64,000 nt of DNA, taken from Kribbella jiaozuonensis (GTDB lineage Bacteria; Actinomycetota; Actinomycetes; Propionibacteriales; Kribbellaceae). Below, one piece after another: positions 1 to 7,798 of this stretch. Made by a program: the position numbers and the translations under genes. The notes beneath the pieces were generated by a model that worked only from the letters and a program-made list of their open reading frames with translations, was not told where the DNA came from and did not search any database. Each line of letters starts with the position of its first letter. Position 1 is the first letter of the stretch. The stretch covers positions 372,001 through 436,000 of the forward strand of contig NZ_SZPZ01000006.1 in assembly GCF_005233875.1 (NCBI RefSeq). Direction: 5' to 3'.

Positions 1-752
1 GCCTGAAACTGGTCTGGATCGGTGTCGCGACGGCGCTCGGTGTCGCGGCCGTCGCCTGGGGCCTGCTCCAGTTCGTCACCTCGCTGACCGCGAAGTCGTT
101 CACCACCCAGGAGACCGTCGGCGGGGTGATGTCGATCCTCGCGGTCGGCTTCGTCACCTGGATGATCTTCTGGATGCGCAAGGCGTCCCGCAGTATCGCC
201 AAGGAACTGCGCGAGCGGATGGGGCAGGCGCTCGAGGTCGGGTCCCGCGCCGTCGTCATCCTCGCGTTCCTGGCGGTGTTCCGGGAGAGCATCGAGACCG
301 CGTTCATCGTGTACGCGTCGGCCGCCACCGCGACCACCGCCGTACCGCTGATCGGGGTGCTGCTCGGCCTCGGTACGTCGGTGCTGCTGGGGGTCGCGAT
401 CTACAAGGGCGCGGTGAAGATCAACCTGGCCGTGTTCTTCAAGTGGACCGGCGCGGTGCTGATCCTGGTCGCGGCCGGCATCTTCGCGTACGGGTTCCAC
501 GACCTGCAGGAGGCGGGCATCCTGCCCGGCCTGGACCATCTCGCGTTCGACATCTCGCACGTGATCCCGCCGGACAGCTGGTACGGCGTACTGCTCAAGG
601 GCATCTTCAACTTCAACCCGACCCCCACCGTGCTCGAGGCAACCGCGTGGGTCGTCTATCTGGTCCCGGTGATGGTGCTCTACTTCCGTCCGGTGAAGAG
701 CTCCACGCCGCCCGCCGTACCGGCGGCCAAGACCGCCGGCGAAGCGGCCTGA
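1..752 (+). CDS. efeU: EfeU iron permease (FTR1 family), 5'-truncated by window edge
   Basis: The reading frame is open from base 3, so the gene begins left of the window and about 249 C-terminal residues remain. EfeU is the inner-membrane Fe permease of the EfeUOB elemental iron uptake system. The visible part has several hydrophobic spans and one REXXE iron-translocation motif (RESIE, bases 282-296); the family has two such motifs, so the first one lies outside. The ATG at 126 is internal and should not be used as the start. efeO follows 31 bp downstream with its own ribosome binding site, and the family order efeU-efeO-efeB is kept. Confidence 0.93.
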   Translation, partial: LKLVWIGVATALGVAAVAWGLLQFVTSLTAKSFTTQETVGGVMSILAVGFVTWMIFWMRKASRSIAKELRERMGQALEVGSRAVVILAFLAVFRESIETAFIVYASAATATTAVPLIGVLLGLGTSVLLGVAIYKGAVKINLAVFFKWTGAVLILVAAGIFAYGFHDLQEAGILPGLDHLAFDISHVIPPDSWYGVLLKGIFNFNPTPTVLEATAWVVYLVPVMVLYFRPVKSSTPPAVPAAKTAGEAA

Positions 753-783
753 TCCACCCCTCACATCCCCGCTCAGGAGAACC

Positions 784-1923
784 ATGTCCAGCTCATTGCC
801 CCGTCGGGCCGCCGTCCTCGGCGTCGTCATCGGTATCGGCGCGCTGACCGCGTGCGCGAAGGACACGCCCGCGGCCAAGGACGACGGCACCGGCCCCGTC
901 TCGGTGAAGGCGTCCGACTCGGGCTGTGACCTCAGCCGCCGCGACGTGAAGTCCGGCACCAGCACGTTCTCGGTGTCGAACGGCGGCAGCAAGGTCACCG
1001 AGTTCTACGTGTACGCCGATGGCGACCGGGTGATGGGCGAGGTCGAGAACATCGGCCCGGGCCTGAAGCGGGATCTGATCGTCGAGCTGCCGACCGGCAA
1101 GTACCAGGCGGTCTGCAAGCCGGGCATGGTCGGCGACGGCATCCGTGGCGACCTGACCGTCAGCGGTGACGCGCCCGCGCAGGTCGACACCGACACCGAG
1201 CTCAAGCAGGCGACCGAGAGCTACCAGCGGTACGTGAACTCGCAGGCGGTCGCGCTGGAGCAGAAGACCACCGAGTTCGTGACCGCGGTGAAGGCCGGCG
1301 ACGTCGCGAAGGCGAAGGCGCTGTTCCCGGTGTCGCGGACGTACTGGGAGCGGATCGAGCCAGTCGCGGAGTCGTTCGGCGACCTCGACCCGAAGATCGA
1401 CGCCCGGGTCAACGACGTCGAGCCGGGGACCGAGTGGACCGGGTACCACCGGATCGAGCAGGCGCTGTGGGTCTCCAACAGCACCAAGGGCATGGACAAG
1501 TACGCCGACCAGTTGCTGACCGACGTGAAGACGGTGGTGGCGAAGGCCAAGGTCGTGAAGCTGACTCCGCTGCAGCTGGCCAACGGCGCGAAGGAACTGC
1601 TCGACGAGGTCGCGACCGGCAAGGTCACCGGCGAGGAGGACCGCTACTCGCACACCGACCTGTGGGACTTCCAGGCGAACGTCGAAGGGTCGCAAGCCGC
1701 GGTCCAGGCACTCCGTCCCGCGCTGCAGTCGCGTGACGCGGCGCTGGTGACGCAGCTGGACACGAACTTCAAGGCGGTCTTCGCGTCCCTCGACAAGTAC
1801 CGCGACGGCGACGGCTTCAAGCCGTACACCGCATCCGAGGCGGAGAAGAAGGCCCTCGGCGCCGTGGTCGACGGCCTGGCCGAACCGGTCAGCAAGGTAG
1901 CAGGAGCAATCGCACAGAAATGA
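784..1923 (+). CDS. efeO: EfeO iron-uptake lipoprotein (cupredoxin + imelysin/M75 domain)
   Basis: 379 residues. The N-terminus has a lipoprotein signal with lipobox LTAC (Cys24), so the mature protein should be membrane-anchored on the outside. Residues about 35-135 fit the EfeO cupredoxin domain and the C-terminal half the imelysin-like M75 domain, with the HXXE motif HRIE at residues 222-225. EfeO is thought to capture iron and pass it to EfeU; EfeB provides the oxidation step. The start is supported by AGGAGA about 6 nt upstream. Its stop overlaps the efeB start (ATGA), which implies translational coupling. Full-length, two-domain form; nothing looks damaged. Confidence 0.95.
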   Translation: MSSSLPRRAAVLGVVIGIGALTACAKDTPAAKDDGTGPVSVKASDSGCDLSRRDVKSGTSTFSVSNGGSKVTEFYVYADGDRVMGEVENIGPGLKRDLIVELPTGKYQAVCKPGMVGDGIRGDLTVSGDAPAQVDTDTELKQATESYQRYVNSQAVALEQKTTEFVTAVKAGDVAKAKALFPVSRTYWERIEPVAESFGDLDPKIDARVNDVEPGTEWTGYHRIEQALWVSNSTKGMDKYADQLLTDVKTVVAKAKVVKLTPLQLANGAKELLDEVATGKVTGEEDRYSHTDLWDFQANVEGSQAAVQALRPALQSRDAALVTQLDTNFKAVFASLDKYRDGDGFKPYTASEAEKKALGAVVDGLAEPVSKVAGAIAQK

Positions 1924-3197
1924 CCGACGAACCCACACCCCCAACCGAGAACCCGCGACGGGGTTTCTCGCGGCGCGGACTGTTCGGCGCCGCCGGTGCC
2001 GCGGTGGCAACCGGGGTCGCCGGTTATGCGGTGCGCTCGGCGGTCTCCACCCAGCCGTCGCAGGCTGCTGACGCCAACGGACCGGTTGAGTTTCACGGGC
2101 CGCACCAGGCCGGCATCACCACGCCGGTTCAGGATCGGCTGCACTTCGCCGCGTTTGATGTGACGACGACCAGCCGCGACGAGCTGATCGGGCTGCTGAA
2201 GGAATGGACCGCCGCAGCCGCCCTCCTGACAGCCGGCCGCGACATCGGCCAGTACGGCGCGGTGAACGGGCCGGACGAGGCCCCGCCCGAGGACACCGGC
2301 GAAGCAGTCGGCCTGCCACCCGCACGGCTGACGATCACCGTCGGCTTCGGCCCGACCCTGTTCGACAAGCGCTTCGGCCTGGCCGCGAAACGCCCGAAGG
2401 CCTTGGTCGACCTGCCGCACTTCATCGGCGACGACCTCGACCCCAACCGCTCGTACGGCGACATCGCCGTACAGGCCTGCTCCGACGACCCCCAGGTCGC
2501 CGTACACGCCATCCGCAACCTGGCCCGGATCGGCTTCGGACGCGTCGCCGTACGGTATTCCCAGCTCGGCTTCGGCCGTACGTCGTCCACGTCCCGCGCC
2601 CAGTCGACGCCGCGGAACCTGTTCGGCTTCAAGGACGGCACCAACAACCTGAAGCTCGAGGACGCCGACAAGCTCGAGCAGCAGCTCTGGGTCCAGCCCG
2701 AGGACGGCCCCGACTGGATGGTCGGCGGCTCCTACCTGGTCTCGCGCCGGATCCGGATGAACATCGAGATCTGGGACCGCACCTCGCTCGGCGAACAAGA
2801 AGGCATCATCGGCCGCGGCAAAGGCACCGGCGCGCCACTCGGCAAGGCCGACGAGTTCGACACCATCGACTTCAACGCCAAACAGGCGGACGGCCAGCCG
2901 AAGATCCCGGCCGACTCACACGTCCGCCTGGCCCACCCCACCTTCAACAAAGGCGCCGAACTACTCCGCCGCGGCTACAACTTCGTCGACGGCTCCGACG
3001 GCCTCGGCCGCCTGGACGCCGGCCTCTTCTTCCTCGCCTACCAACGCGACCCCCGCAAACAGTTCATCCCCATCCAGAACCAACTGGCCAAGAACGACAC
3101 GATGAACGAATACATCCACCACGTAGGCTCCGGCATCTTCGCCTGCCCGCCGGGGGTAACCCCCGGCGGGTACTGGGGCGAAAAACTCTTCGTCTGA
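1920..3197 (+). CDS. efeB: EfeB deferrochelatase / DyP-type heme peroxidase, Tat-exported
   Basis: 425 residues, the usual EfeB length. A twin-arginine signal (RR at 18-19 followed by LFGAAGAAV) predicts Tat export with cofactor already bound. The DyP GXXDG motif is present as GFKDG at residues 236-240 and continues into TNN. EfeB oxidises ferrous iron or removes iron from heme in this uptake system. It starts inside the efeO stop codon (ATGA). It ends exactly one base before the stop codon of the convergent permease gene, so no dedicated terminator fits between the two operons. Iron control through IdeR (gene at 50050) is plausible, but the operon promoter lies outside the window. Confidence 0.95.
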   Translation: MTDEPTPPTENPRRGFSRRGLFGAAGAAVATGVAGYAVRSAVSTQPSQAADANGPVEFHGPHQAGITTPVQDRLHFAAFDVTTTSRDELIGLLKEWTAAAALLTAGRDIGQYGAVNGPDEAPPEDTGEAVGLPPARLTITVGFGPTLFDKRFGLAAKRPKALVDLPHFIGDDLDPNRSYGDIAVQACSDDPQVAVHAIRNLARIGFGRVAVRYSQLGFGRTSSTSRAQSTPRNLFGFKDGTNNLKLEDADKLEQQLWVQPEDGPDWMVGGSYLVSRRIRMNIEIWDRTSLGEQEGIIGRGKGTGAPLGKADEFDTIDFNAKQADGQPKIPADSHVRLAHPTFNKGAELLRRGYNFVDGSDGLGRLDAGLFFLAYQRDPRKQFIPIQNQLAKNDTMNEYIHHVGSGIFACPPGVTPGGYWGEKLFV

Positions 3198-4037
3198 CTA
3201 CTTCACCGCGCCGGCGGTGACGCCGGCGACGAAGTGGCGTTGGGCGAGGAGGAAGCCGATTACTACTGGGATGCTGACCACCAGGGCGGCGGCCATGATC
3301 TGGTTCCAGTAGATGTTGGTTTGGGTGGAGTACTGGCGTAGGCCGACGGACAGCGTGCGGTTCGCCTCAGTCGTCATGACCGAGGCGAACAGGACCTCGC
3401 CCCACGCGGTCATGAACGAGTAGATCGCGACCGCGATCACGCCGGGCCGAGCAGCAGGCAGTACGACGCGCCACAGGGCGCCCATCGGTCCGCAGCCGTC
3501 GACCAGGGCGGCCTCGTCGAGCTCGCGCGGGATGCTGTCGAAGTACCCGGCGAGCATCCAGATCGAGAACGGCAGGCTGAACGTCAGGTACGTGATGATC
3601 AAGCCGAGCCGCGTCCCGACCAGCTGCAGCCCGAACGAGTTGTTGATGTTCACGAAGATCAGGAACAACGGCAGCAGGAACAGCACACCCGGGAACATCT
3701 GCGTCGACAACACGGTCGTCGTGAACGCCGTCCGCCCGCGGAACCGGAACCGCGACACCGCGAACGCCGCCAGGATCGCGATCGCCACCGAGAACACCGT
3801 CGCCGACACGGACACGATCGTGCTGTTCACGAAGTACCGGGCCAGCGGCACCGTCTTCCACATGTCCACGAACGGCGCCAGCGTCAGGTTCGACGGCCAC
3901 CAGCTGAACGCGCCCTGCACGTCCTTCAGCGGCTTCAGCGACGACGTGATCATCACGTACAGCGGGACGAGGACGAACAGGCCGAGCACGGTCAGCACGA
4001 CACCGCGGTAGATCTTGAACCCCTGGGTCTCACGCAC
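3198..4037 (-). CDS. Carbohydrate ABC transporter permease, MalG type
   Basis: 279 residues with six predicted membrane helices and the cytoplasmic EAA loop (DEAALVDGCG), which contacts the ATPase. It belongs to the MalG/LacG branch of sugar ABC importers. It is the last gene of the binding protein - MalF-type - MalG-type order read leftwards from 6418, and overlaps the upstream permease gene by 8 bp. No ATPase gene is present, as is usual in actinomycetes where a shared MsiK-like ATPase serves many importers. The substrate cannot be deduced from sequence alone. Confidence 0.92.
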   Translation of the reverse strand: MRETQGFKIYRGVVLTVLGLFVLVPLYVMITSSLKPLKDVQGAFSWWPSNLTLAPFVDMWKTVPLARYFVNSTIVSVSATVFSVAIAILAAFAVSRFRFRGRTAFTTTVLSTQMFPGVLFLLPLFLIFVNINNSFGLQLVGTRLGLIITYLTFSLPFSIWMLAGYFDSIPRELDEAALVDGCGPMGALWRVVLPAARPGVIAVAIYSFMTAWGEVLFASVMTTEANRTLSVGLRQYSTQTNIYWNQIMAAALVVSIPVVIGFLLAQRHFVAGVTAGAVK

Positions 4038-5010
4038 GACGCGACCTCCTTCCGGTGACGAGCAGATACGCGCCGGTGACGATCATCAAGAAGATCAGCA
4101 GCAGCACGGACATCGCCGCACCGGTGCCGAAGTTCCAGGTCAGGAACGACGCGTTGTAGATGTGGAACGTGATCAGGTCACCGGCCGGCGGCTGCGCCGT
4201 ACCGAACAGCACGTACGGCGTGTTGAAGTCGCTGAACGTCCACAGGAAAAGGACGAGTACGAGCACCAGGTTGACCGGTCGCAGCGACGGCAGCGTGATG
4301 TTGCGCCACTGCCGGAGGTTGCCCGCGCCGTCCACCGACGCGGCCTCGTACAGGTCGCCCGGGATGCTCTGCAGGCCGGCCATCAGCGTGAGGAACGCGA
4401 ACGTCCACAGCTTCCAGGTCGCGACCGTGATCAGCGAGACCAGCGCGTTGCTGCCGATCAGCCAGAACGTCCGGCCGTCGCTCAGGTGCAGCTGGTTCAG
4501 CACGTGGTTCACGGCGCCGGTGTCGCGCTGGAGCATGAAGTTCCAGGTCAGGATCCCGGCGTACGCCGGAAGCGCGTACGGCACCAGGAAGAAGGTCCGG
4601 ATGATGCCGCGACCGCGGAACGGCGGCTGCAGCGCGACCGCGGCGGCCATGCCGAGCACCCAGGACAGCGCGACCGTGATCAGCGAGAACGCGACGGTGA
4701 CGCCGAACGACTTCAGCAGGCCCTCACCGACCGCGTTATTGAAGTCCAGTGCGACCTTGTAGTTGTTGAGCCCGGCGCTGGGCGCGGCGGACCAGTTCGC
4801 GATGAAGAACTTGGTCAGCTTGATGAAACTCATCCAGATGCCGACCACCATCGGGATGATGTGGATCAGCAGTTCGGCCAGGACGGCCGGTGCCAGCAGC
4901 AGATACGGCAGCCACCGGTTCAGGCCGGGACGGTGTTCGGGGCTGCGCTTGGTCTTCTTCTTCGCAGGCTTCGCGGCGGCCGGCGTCGCTTCCTGTGTGG
5001 CGACGGACAT
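4030..5010 (-). CDS. Carbohydrate ABC transporter permease, MalF type
   Basis: About 326 residues starting at ATG 5010 (MSVATQEATP), chosen because AGGAGG lies 10 nt upstream; the frame stays open to 5088 but that extension has no ribosome site. The long basic N-terminus is followed by six membrane helices and the EAA loop (YEAASVDGAG). It forms the heterodimeric channel with the 3198-4037 product. An 11-bp hairpin separates it from the binding-protein gene upstream. Confidence 0.92.
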   Translation of the reverse strand: MSVATQEATPAAAKPAKKKTKRSPEHRPGLNRWLPYLLLAPAVLAELLIHIIPMVVGIWMSFIKLTKFFIANWSAAPSAGLNNYKVALDFNNAVGEGLLKSFGVTVAFSLITVALSWVLGMAAAVALQPPFRGRGIIRTFFLVPYALPAYAGILTWNFMLQRDTGAVNHVLNQLHLSDGRTFWLIGSNALVSLITVATWKLWTFAFLTLMAGLQSIPGDLYEAASVDGAGNLRQWRNITLPSLRPVNLVLVLVLFLWTFSDFNTPYVLFGTAQPPAGDLITFHIYNASFLTWNFGTGAAMSVLLLIFLMIVTGAYLLVTGRRSRRA

Positions 5011-5060
5011 CGACTGGTCGCCTCCTGTCTGTCGGATCGGTGGTGGGGGCTGACGCGGGC

Positions 5061-5089
5061 AGTGGCCCGGACGGGTCGTCCGGGCCACT
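5061..5089 (-). terminator. Intercistronic hairpin between binding-protein and permease genes
   Basis: Perfect 11-bp stem (agtggcccgga / tccgggccact) with a 7-nt loop, 10 bp after the binding-protein stop codon and before the permease ribosome site. There is no T tract, so full termination is unlikely. In ABC import operons such hairpins usually stabilise the upstream mRNA or attenuate read-through, giving excess binding protein over permease; that role is inferred here. Confidence 0.6.
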
Positions 5090-5098
5090 GAGCGCGGG

Positions 5099-6418
5099 TC
5101 AGCTACCTGCGGCCACCTGATCCTGGGCGGTCTTCAGCGCCGCCTTCACGTCGTCGGCCGTGACCGTTCCGCCGGTCGCGATCTTGGCGAACATCGAGTT
5201 CATCGCCTTGCCGACGGTGCTCTCGAACTGGTCCTCGGCCGGCACCAGCGGCAGCGGCTTGGACTTGGTGTTGTAGACGTCCTGGAACGTCGCCGCCTCG
5301 GCCGCGTCGGTGGTGAACACCGGCTTCGCGTCCTTCAGCACCGGCAGCGAGGAGAACGGCTTGCCCAGCGTGGTCTGCGTGGTCGCGTCCGTCATGTACT
5401 TGACGAACTTCAGCGCCGCGTCCTTGTGCTTGGTGTTCTTGAACACCGACAGGTTGATACCGGCCACGTGGCTGGCGACCTGCTCGGCGCCCGACGGAGC
5501 CGGGAACGGTACGACGCCGTACTCGCCGGCCTTCATGCCGTTGGCAACGATCGAGGAGTCGGCGTTGTTCTGGTTGATGACCATCGCGACCTTCTTGGTG
5601 GCGAAGTCGTTCACCGACTTGGTGCCGTTGTCGTACTGCGCGTTCGACGGGTTCGCGACCTTGTCCTTCTGCATCAGGTCGAGGTACCGCAGGACGCCCT
5701 GCACGTTGCCGTCACCGGTGAAGGTCGGCTTGCCGTCGGCGTCGAACCAGTCGGCCTTGTTCTGCGCGGCGTTGATGAACGCGAAGTGCACGTTCTCGGT
5801 GTAGCTGCCGGCCGCGAGCGCCATCCCCCACTGCTTCTTGGCGGGGACGGTCAGCTTCTGCGCGTCGGTGACCATCTCTTCCCAGGTCTTCGGCGGCTGC
5901 AGGCCGGCCGCGGCGAACATCGCCTTGTTGTAGTACAGGCCGTAGGCCAGACCGTAGAGCGGGACCGAGGTCGGGTCGGTGCCTTCCTTGCCGCCGGTCG
6001 CCAGAGCCGTCGGCACGAACTTGTCCTTCCCGCCGATGGCGCCCATCGCGTCGCCGTCGAACGGCAGGAACGCGTCGGTCGCCTGCAGCGAGGCCGCCCA
6101 GGTGTTGCCGATGTTGACCACGTCCGGCGCCTGGCCGGAGGTGATCGCGGTCTGGATCCGCGTCTGCAGATCGTTCCAGCCGATCACCTCGAGGTTGACC
6201 TTGATGCCGGTGTCCTGGGTGAACTTCTGCAGGACCGGGGTCAGCACCTCCTTGTCGTTGTCCAGGCTGGTGCCCTGGTTGCTGGCCCAGTAGGTCAGCG
6301 TCTGGTCACCACCAGAACCGCCGCCGGAGGAATCGTTCTTGTCGCCACCACCGCACGCGGCGAGGCTGATTCCCATGGCGGTCGCCGCCACCGCGGCTAC
6401 AAACGAACGCAGTCTCAC
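5099..6418 (-). CDS. Sugar-binding lipoprotein of ABC importer (family 1 SBP)
   Basis: 439 residues from a GTG start. The signal peptide ends in a lipobox (SLAAC, Cys21) followed by a GGG/Ser-rich linker, so the protein is tethered outside the membrane. The rest matches the MalE-like extracellular solute-binding fold (NIGNTWAASLQ, LYYNKAMFAAAG, NGMKAGEYGVVPFPAPSG). It delivers an unknown oligosaccharide or monosaccharide to the two downstream permeases. LacI-type palindromes sit 66-98 bp upstream and the LacI gene itself lies further upstream, transcribed the same way. Confidence 0.93.
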   Translation of the reverse strand: MRLRSFVAAVAATAMGISLAACGGGDKNDSSGGGSGGDQTLTYWASNQGTSLDNDKEVLTPVLQKFTQDTGIKVNLEVIGWNDLQTRIQTAITSGQAPDVVNIGNTWAASLQATDAFLPFDGDAMGAIGGKDKFVPTALATGGKEGTDPTSVPLYGLAYGLYYNKAMFAAAGLQPPKTWEEMVTDAQKLTVPAKKQWGMALAAGSYTENVHFAFINAAQNKADWFDADGKPTFTGDGNVQGVLRYLDLMQKDKVANPSNAQYDNGTKSVNDFATKKVAMVINQNNADSSIVANGMKAGEYGVVPFPAPSGAEQVASHVAGINLSVFKNTKHKDAALKFVKYMTDATTQTTLGKPFSSLPVLKDAKPVFTTDAAEAATFQDVYNTKSKPLPLVPAEDQFESTVGKAMNSMFAKIATGGTVTADDVKAALKTAQDQVAAGS

Positions 6419-6483
6419 GTCGGACTCCCTCGTCCCGTCGAGCCTCCACAGAGCTGCGAAGGCGGATCGGCCCCATACTGACC

Positions 6484-6516
6484 TAACCGGTTAAGTTTCG
6501 AAACCCTAACCGGTTC
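6484..6516 (-). promoter_or_regulatory. Triple CG-centred palindrome array, probable LacI operator
   Basis: TAACCGGTT occurs twice (cores 6485-6492 and 6508-6515) with the perfect palindrome gtttcgaaac (6495-6504) between them. All three are centred on CG, the usual signature of LacI-family operators, with centres 11 and 12 bp apart (about one helical turn). The array lies upstream of the binding-protein start at 6418 and downstream of the adjacent lacI-type gene. Binding by that regulator is inferred. Confidence 0.75.
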
Positions 6517-6629
6517 AGTTCCGGGGTCTTCGTTACGACCTCGTGACTGATCCAACCTCTCGTGTGCCCACGGCAAACGCAATCCAACACCCTCCGAATC
6601 CGAATGAATTCACAGAGTCTTGAAAGTGC

Positions 6630-7715
6630 TCAGAAAGGTGCCGGTCCGCTCGAATCGCGGGGGCGCAGCTCGCCCGCGGGTGCTTCCTCGTGAATTTCGT
6701 TATCGCCGGTGACGATTCGCAGGAGCAGATCGGCGGCCGCGCGCCCGCGTTCCATCGTTTTCTGGTCGACCGCGGTGATGCCGGGGCGGGCGAGTTCGCA
6801 CAGCGGCGAGTCGTCCCAGGCGAGAATCGAGACCTCGGCCGGCACCGCCGTACCGAGGTCCAGCGCGACCCGCAGCGCCGCGACCGCCATCAAGTCGTTC
6901 CCGAGCACGATCGCGCTCGGCGGGTTCGGATCGGTCAGCAACTGACGGGTGAGTTCGGCGCCGTCGTCGTACCGGTAGCTGCCCTCGATATGCCGTACGG
7001 CGACCCCGCGCGCGGCGGCCTGTTCCTGCAGGATCTTCACCCGCAACCGCTCGTGGACGAACGTGAACGGCCCGCTGATATGCGCGACGTTCCGGTGTCC
7101 GAGCTCGACCAGATGATCGAGCAGCAGCCCGACCGTCTCCTCGGGCGAGCTGATCAACCGCCCGACCGAGTCGTCCGGCGCGTTCGAACTCACCACCACA
7201 CACGGCACCCCGAGTTCCTTCAGCAGCGGGATTCTCGGGTCGTCGTCGTGCTCGTCGAACAGGATGAACCCGTCGACCCGCCCCTGCCGCGACCATCGCC
7301 GCAGTACGTCGAGATCCTCGCCGTGCTCGCCCGTGAGCCGGAGCAGCAGCGACGAATCGACCTCGTTCAGGTACTGCTCGATGCCGACCAGCGTCCGCAT
7401 GTAGAACGCTTCGGTCGAGATCAGCGCCGGGTCGCGAGCGATCACGATCCCGATCGTCCGCGTCCGGCTGGCCGACAGCGCGACCGCGGCGGAGTTCGGG
7501 TGGAAGCCCAGCTCCTCGGCCAGATCGAGCACCCGCTGCCGGGTCTCCTCGCTGACTCCGGCCCGCCCGTTCAGCGCGTAGGAGACCGACGCCTTCGAGA
7601 TGTGCAGCCGCCGCGCGAGATCGCTGATCGTGACCCGATGACTGCGGCGCGTGCCGCCCTGCGGGCCGTCGTCGCCGACCTCACCGCCGTCGGTCACAGA
7701 TCCGCTCGTCGTCAT
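6630..7715 (-). CDS. LacI-family transcriptional repressor of the sugar ABC operon
   Basis: 361 residues. The N-terminus has the LacI helix-turn-helix and hinge (ISDLARRLHISKASVSYALNG, then GFHPNSAAVALS) at about residues 29-80, followed by a periplasmic-binding-protein-like effector domain (TIGIVIARDP, GRVDGFILFD, LAWDDSPLCELARPGIT). About 28 residues precede the HTH, so the start may be slightly too far upstream. It lies directly upstream of the transporter, in the same direction, with the CG-centred palindromes between, which fits local sugar-responsive repression. Confidence 0.92.
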   Translation of the reverse strand: MTTSGSVTDGGEVGDDGPQGGTRRSHRVTISDLARRLHISKASVSYALNGRAGVSEETRQRVLDLAEELGFHPNSAAVALSASRTRTIGIVIARDPALISTEAFYMRTLVGIEQYLNEVDSSLLLRLTGEHGEDLDVLRRWSRQGRVDGFILFDEHDDDPRIPLLKELGVPCVVVSSNAPDDSVGRLISSPEETVGLLLDHLVELGHRNVAHISGPFTFVHERLRVKILQEQAAARGVAVRHIEGSYRYDDGAELTRQLLTDPNPPSAIVLGNDLMAVAALRVALDLGTAVPAEVSILAWDDSPLCELARPGITAVDQKTMERGRAAADLLLRIVTGDNEIHEEAPAGELRPRDSSGPAPF

Positions 7716-7786
7716 CGCCTGGCTCCCCGCACAGACGGGAGGTTAGCAGCGGCATTTCGGGGCTGGCGGGGCTGCGGTGTTTTGGA

Positions 7787-7792
7787 TAGCGT
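7787..7792 (+). promoter_or_regulatory. -10 element of a leaderless promoter (TAGCGT)
   Basis: TAGCGT lies 6 nt before the ATG at 7799 and there is no ribosome site, matching the actinobacterial leaderless TANNNT-spacer-start pattern. Confidence 0.5.
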
Positions 7793-7798
7793 TTTCCC

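Noticed and set aside
793..2798. Long minus-strand open frames opposite efeO and efeB (405 and 384 residues)
   Set aside because: Arg/Val/Leu-rich translations without domains, exactly opposite well-identified genes; a high-GC codon-position effect.
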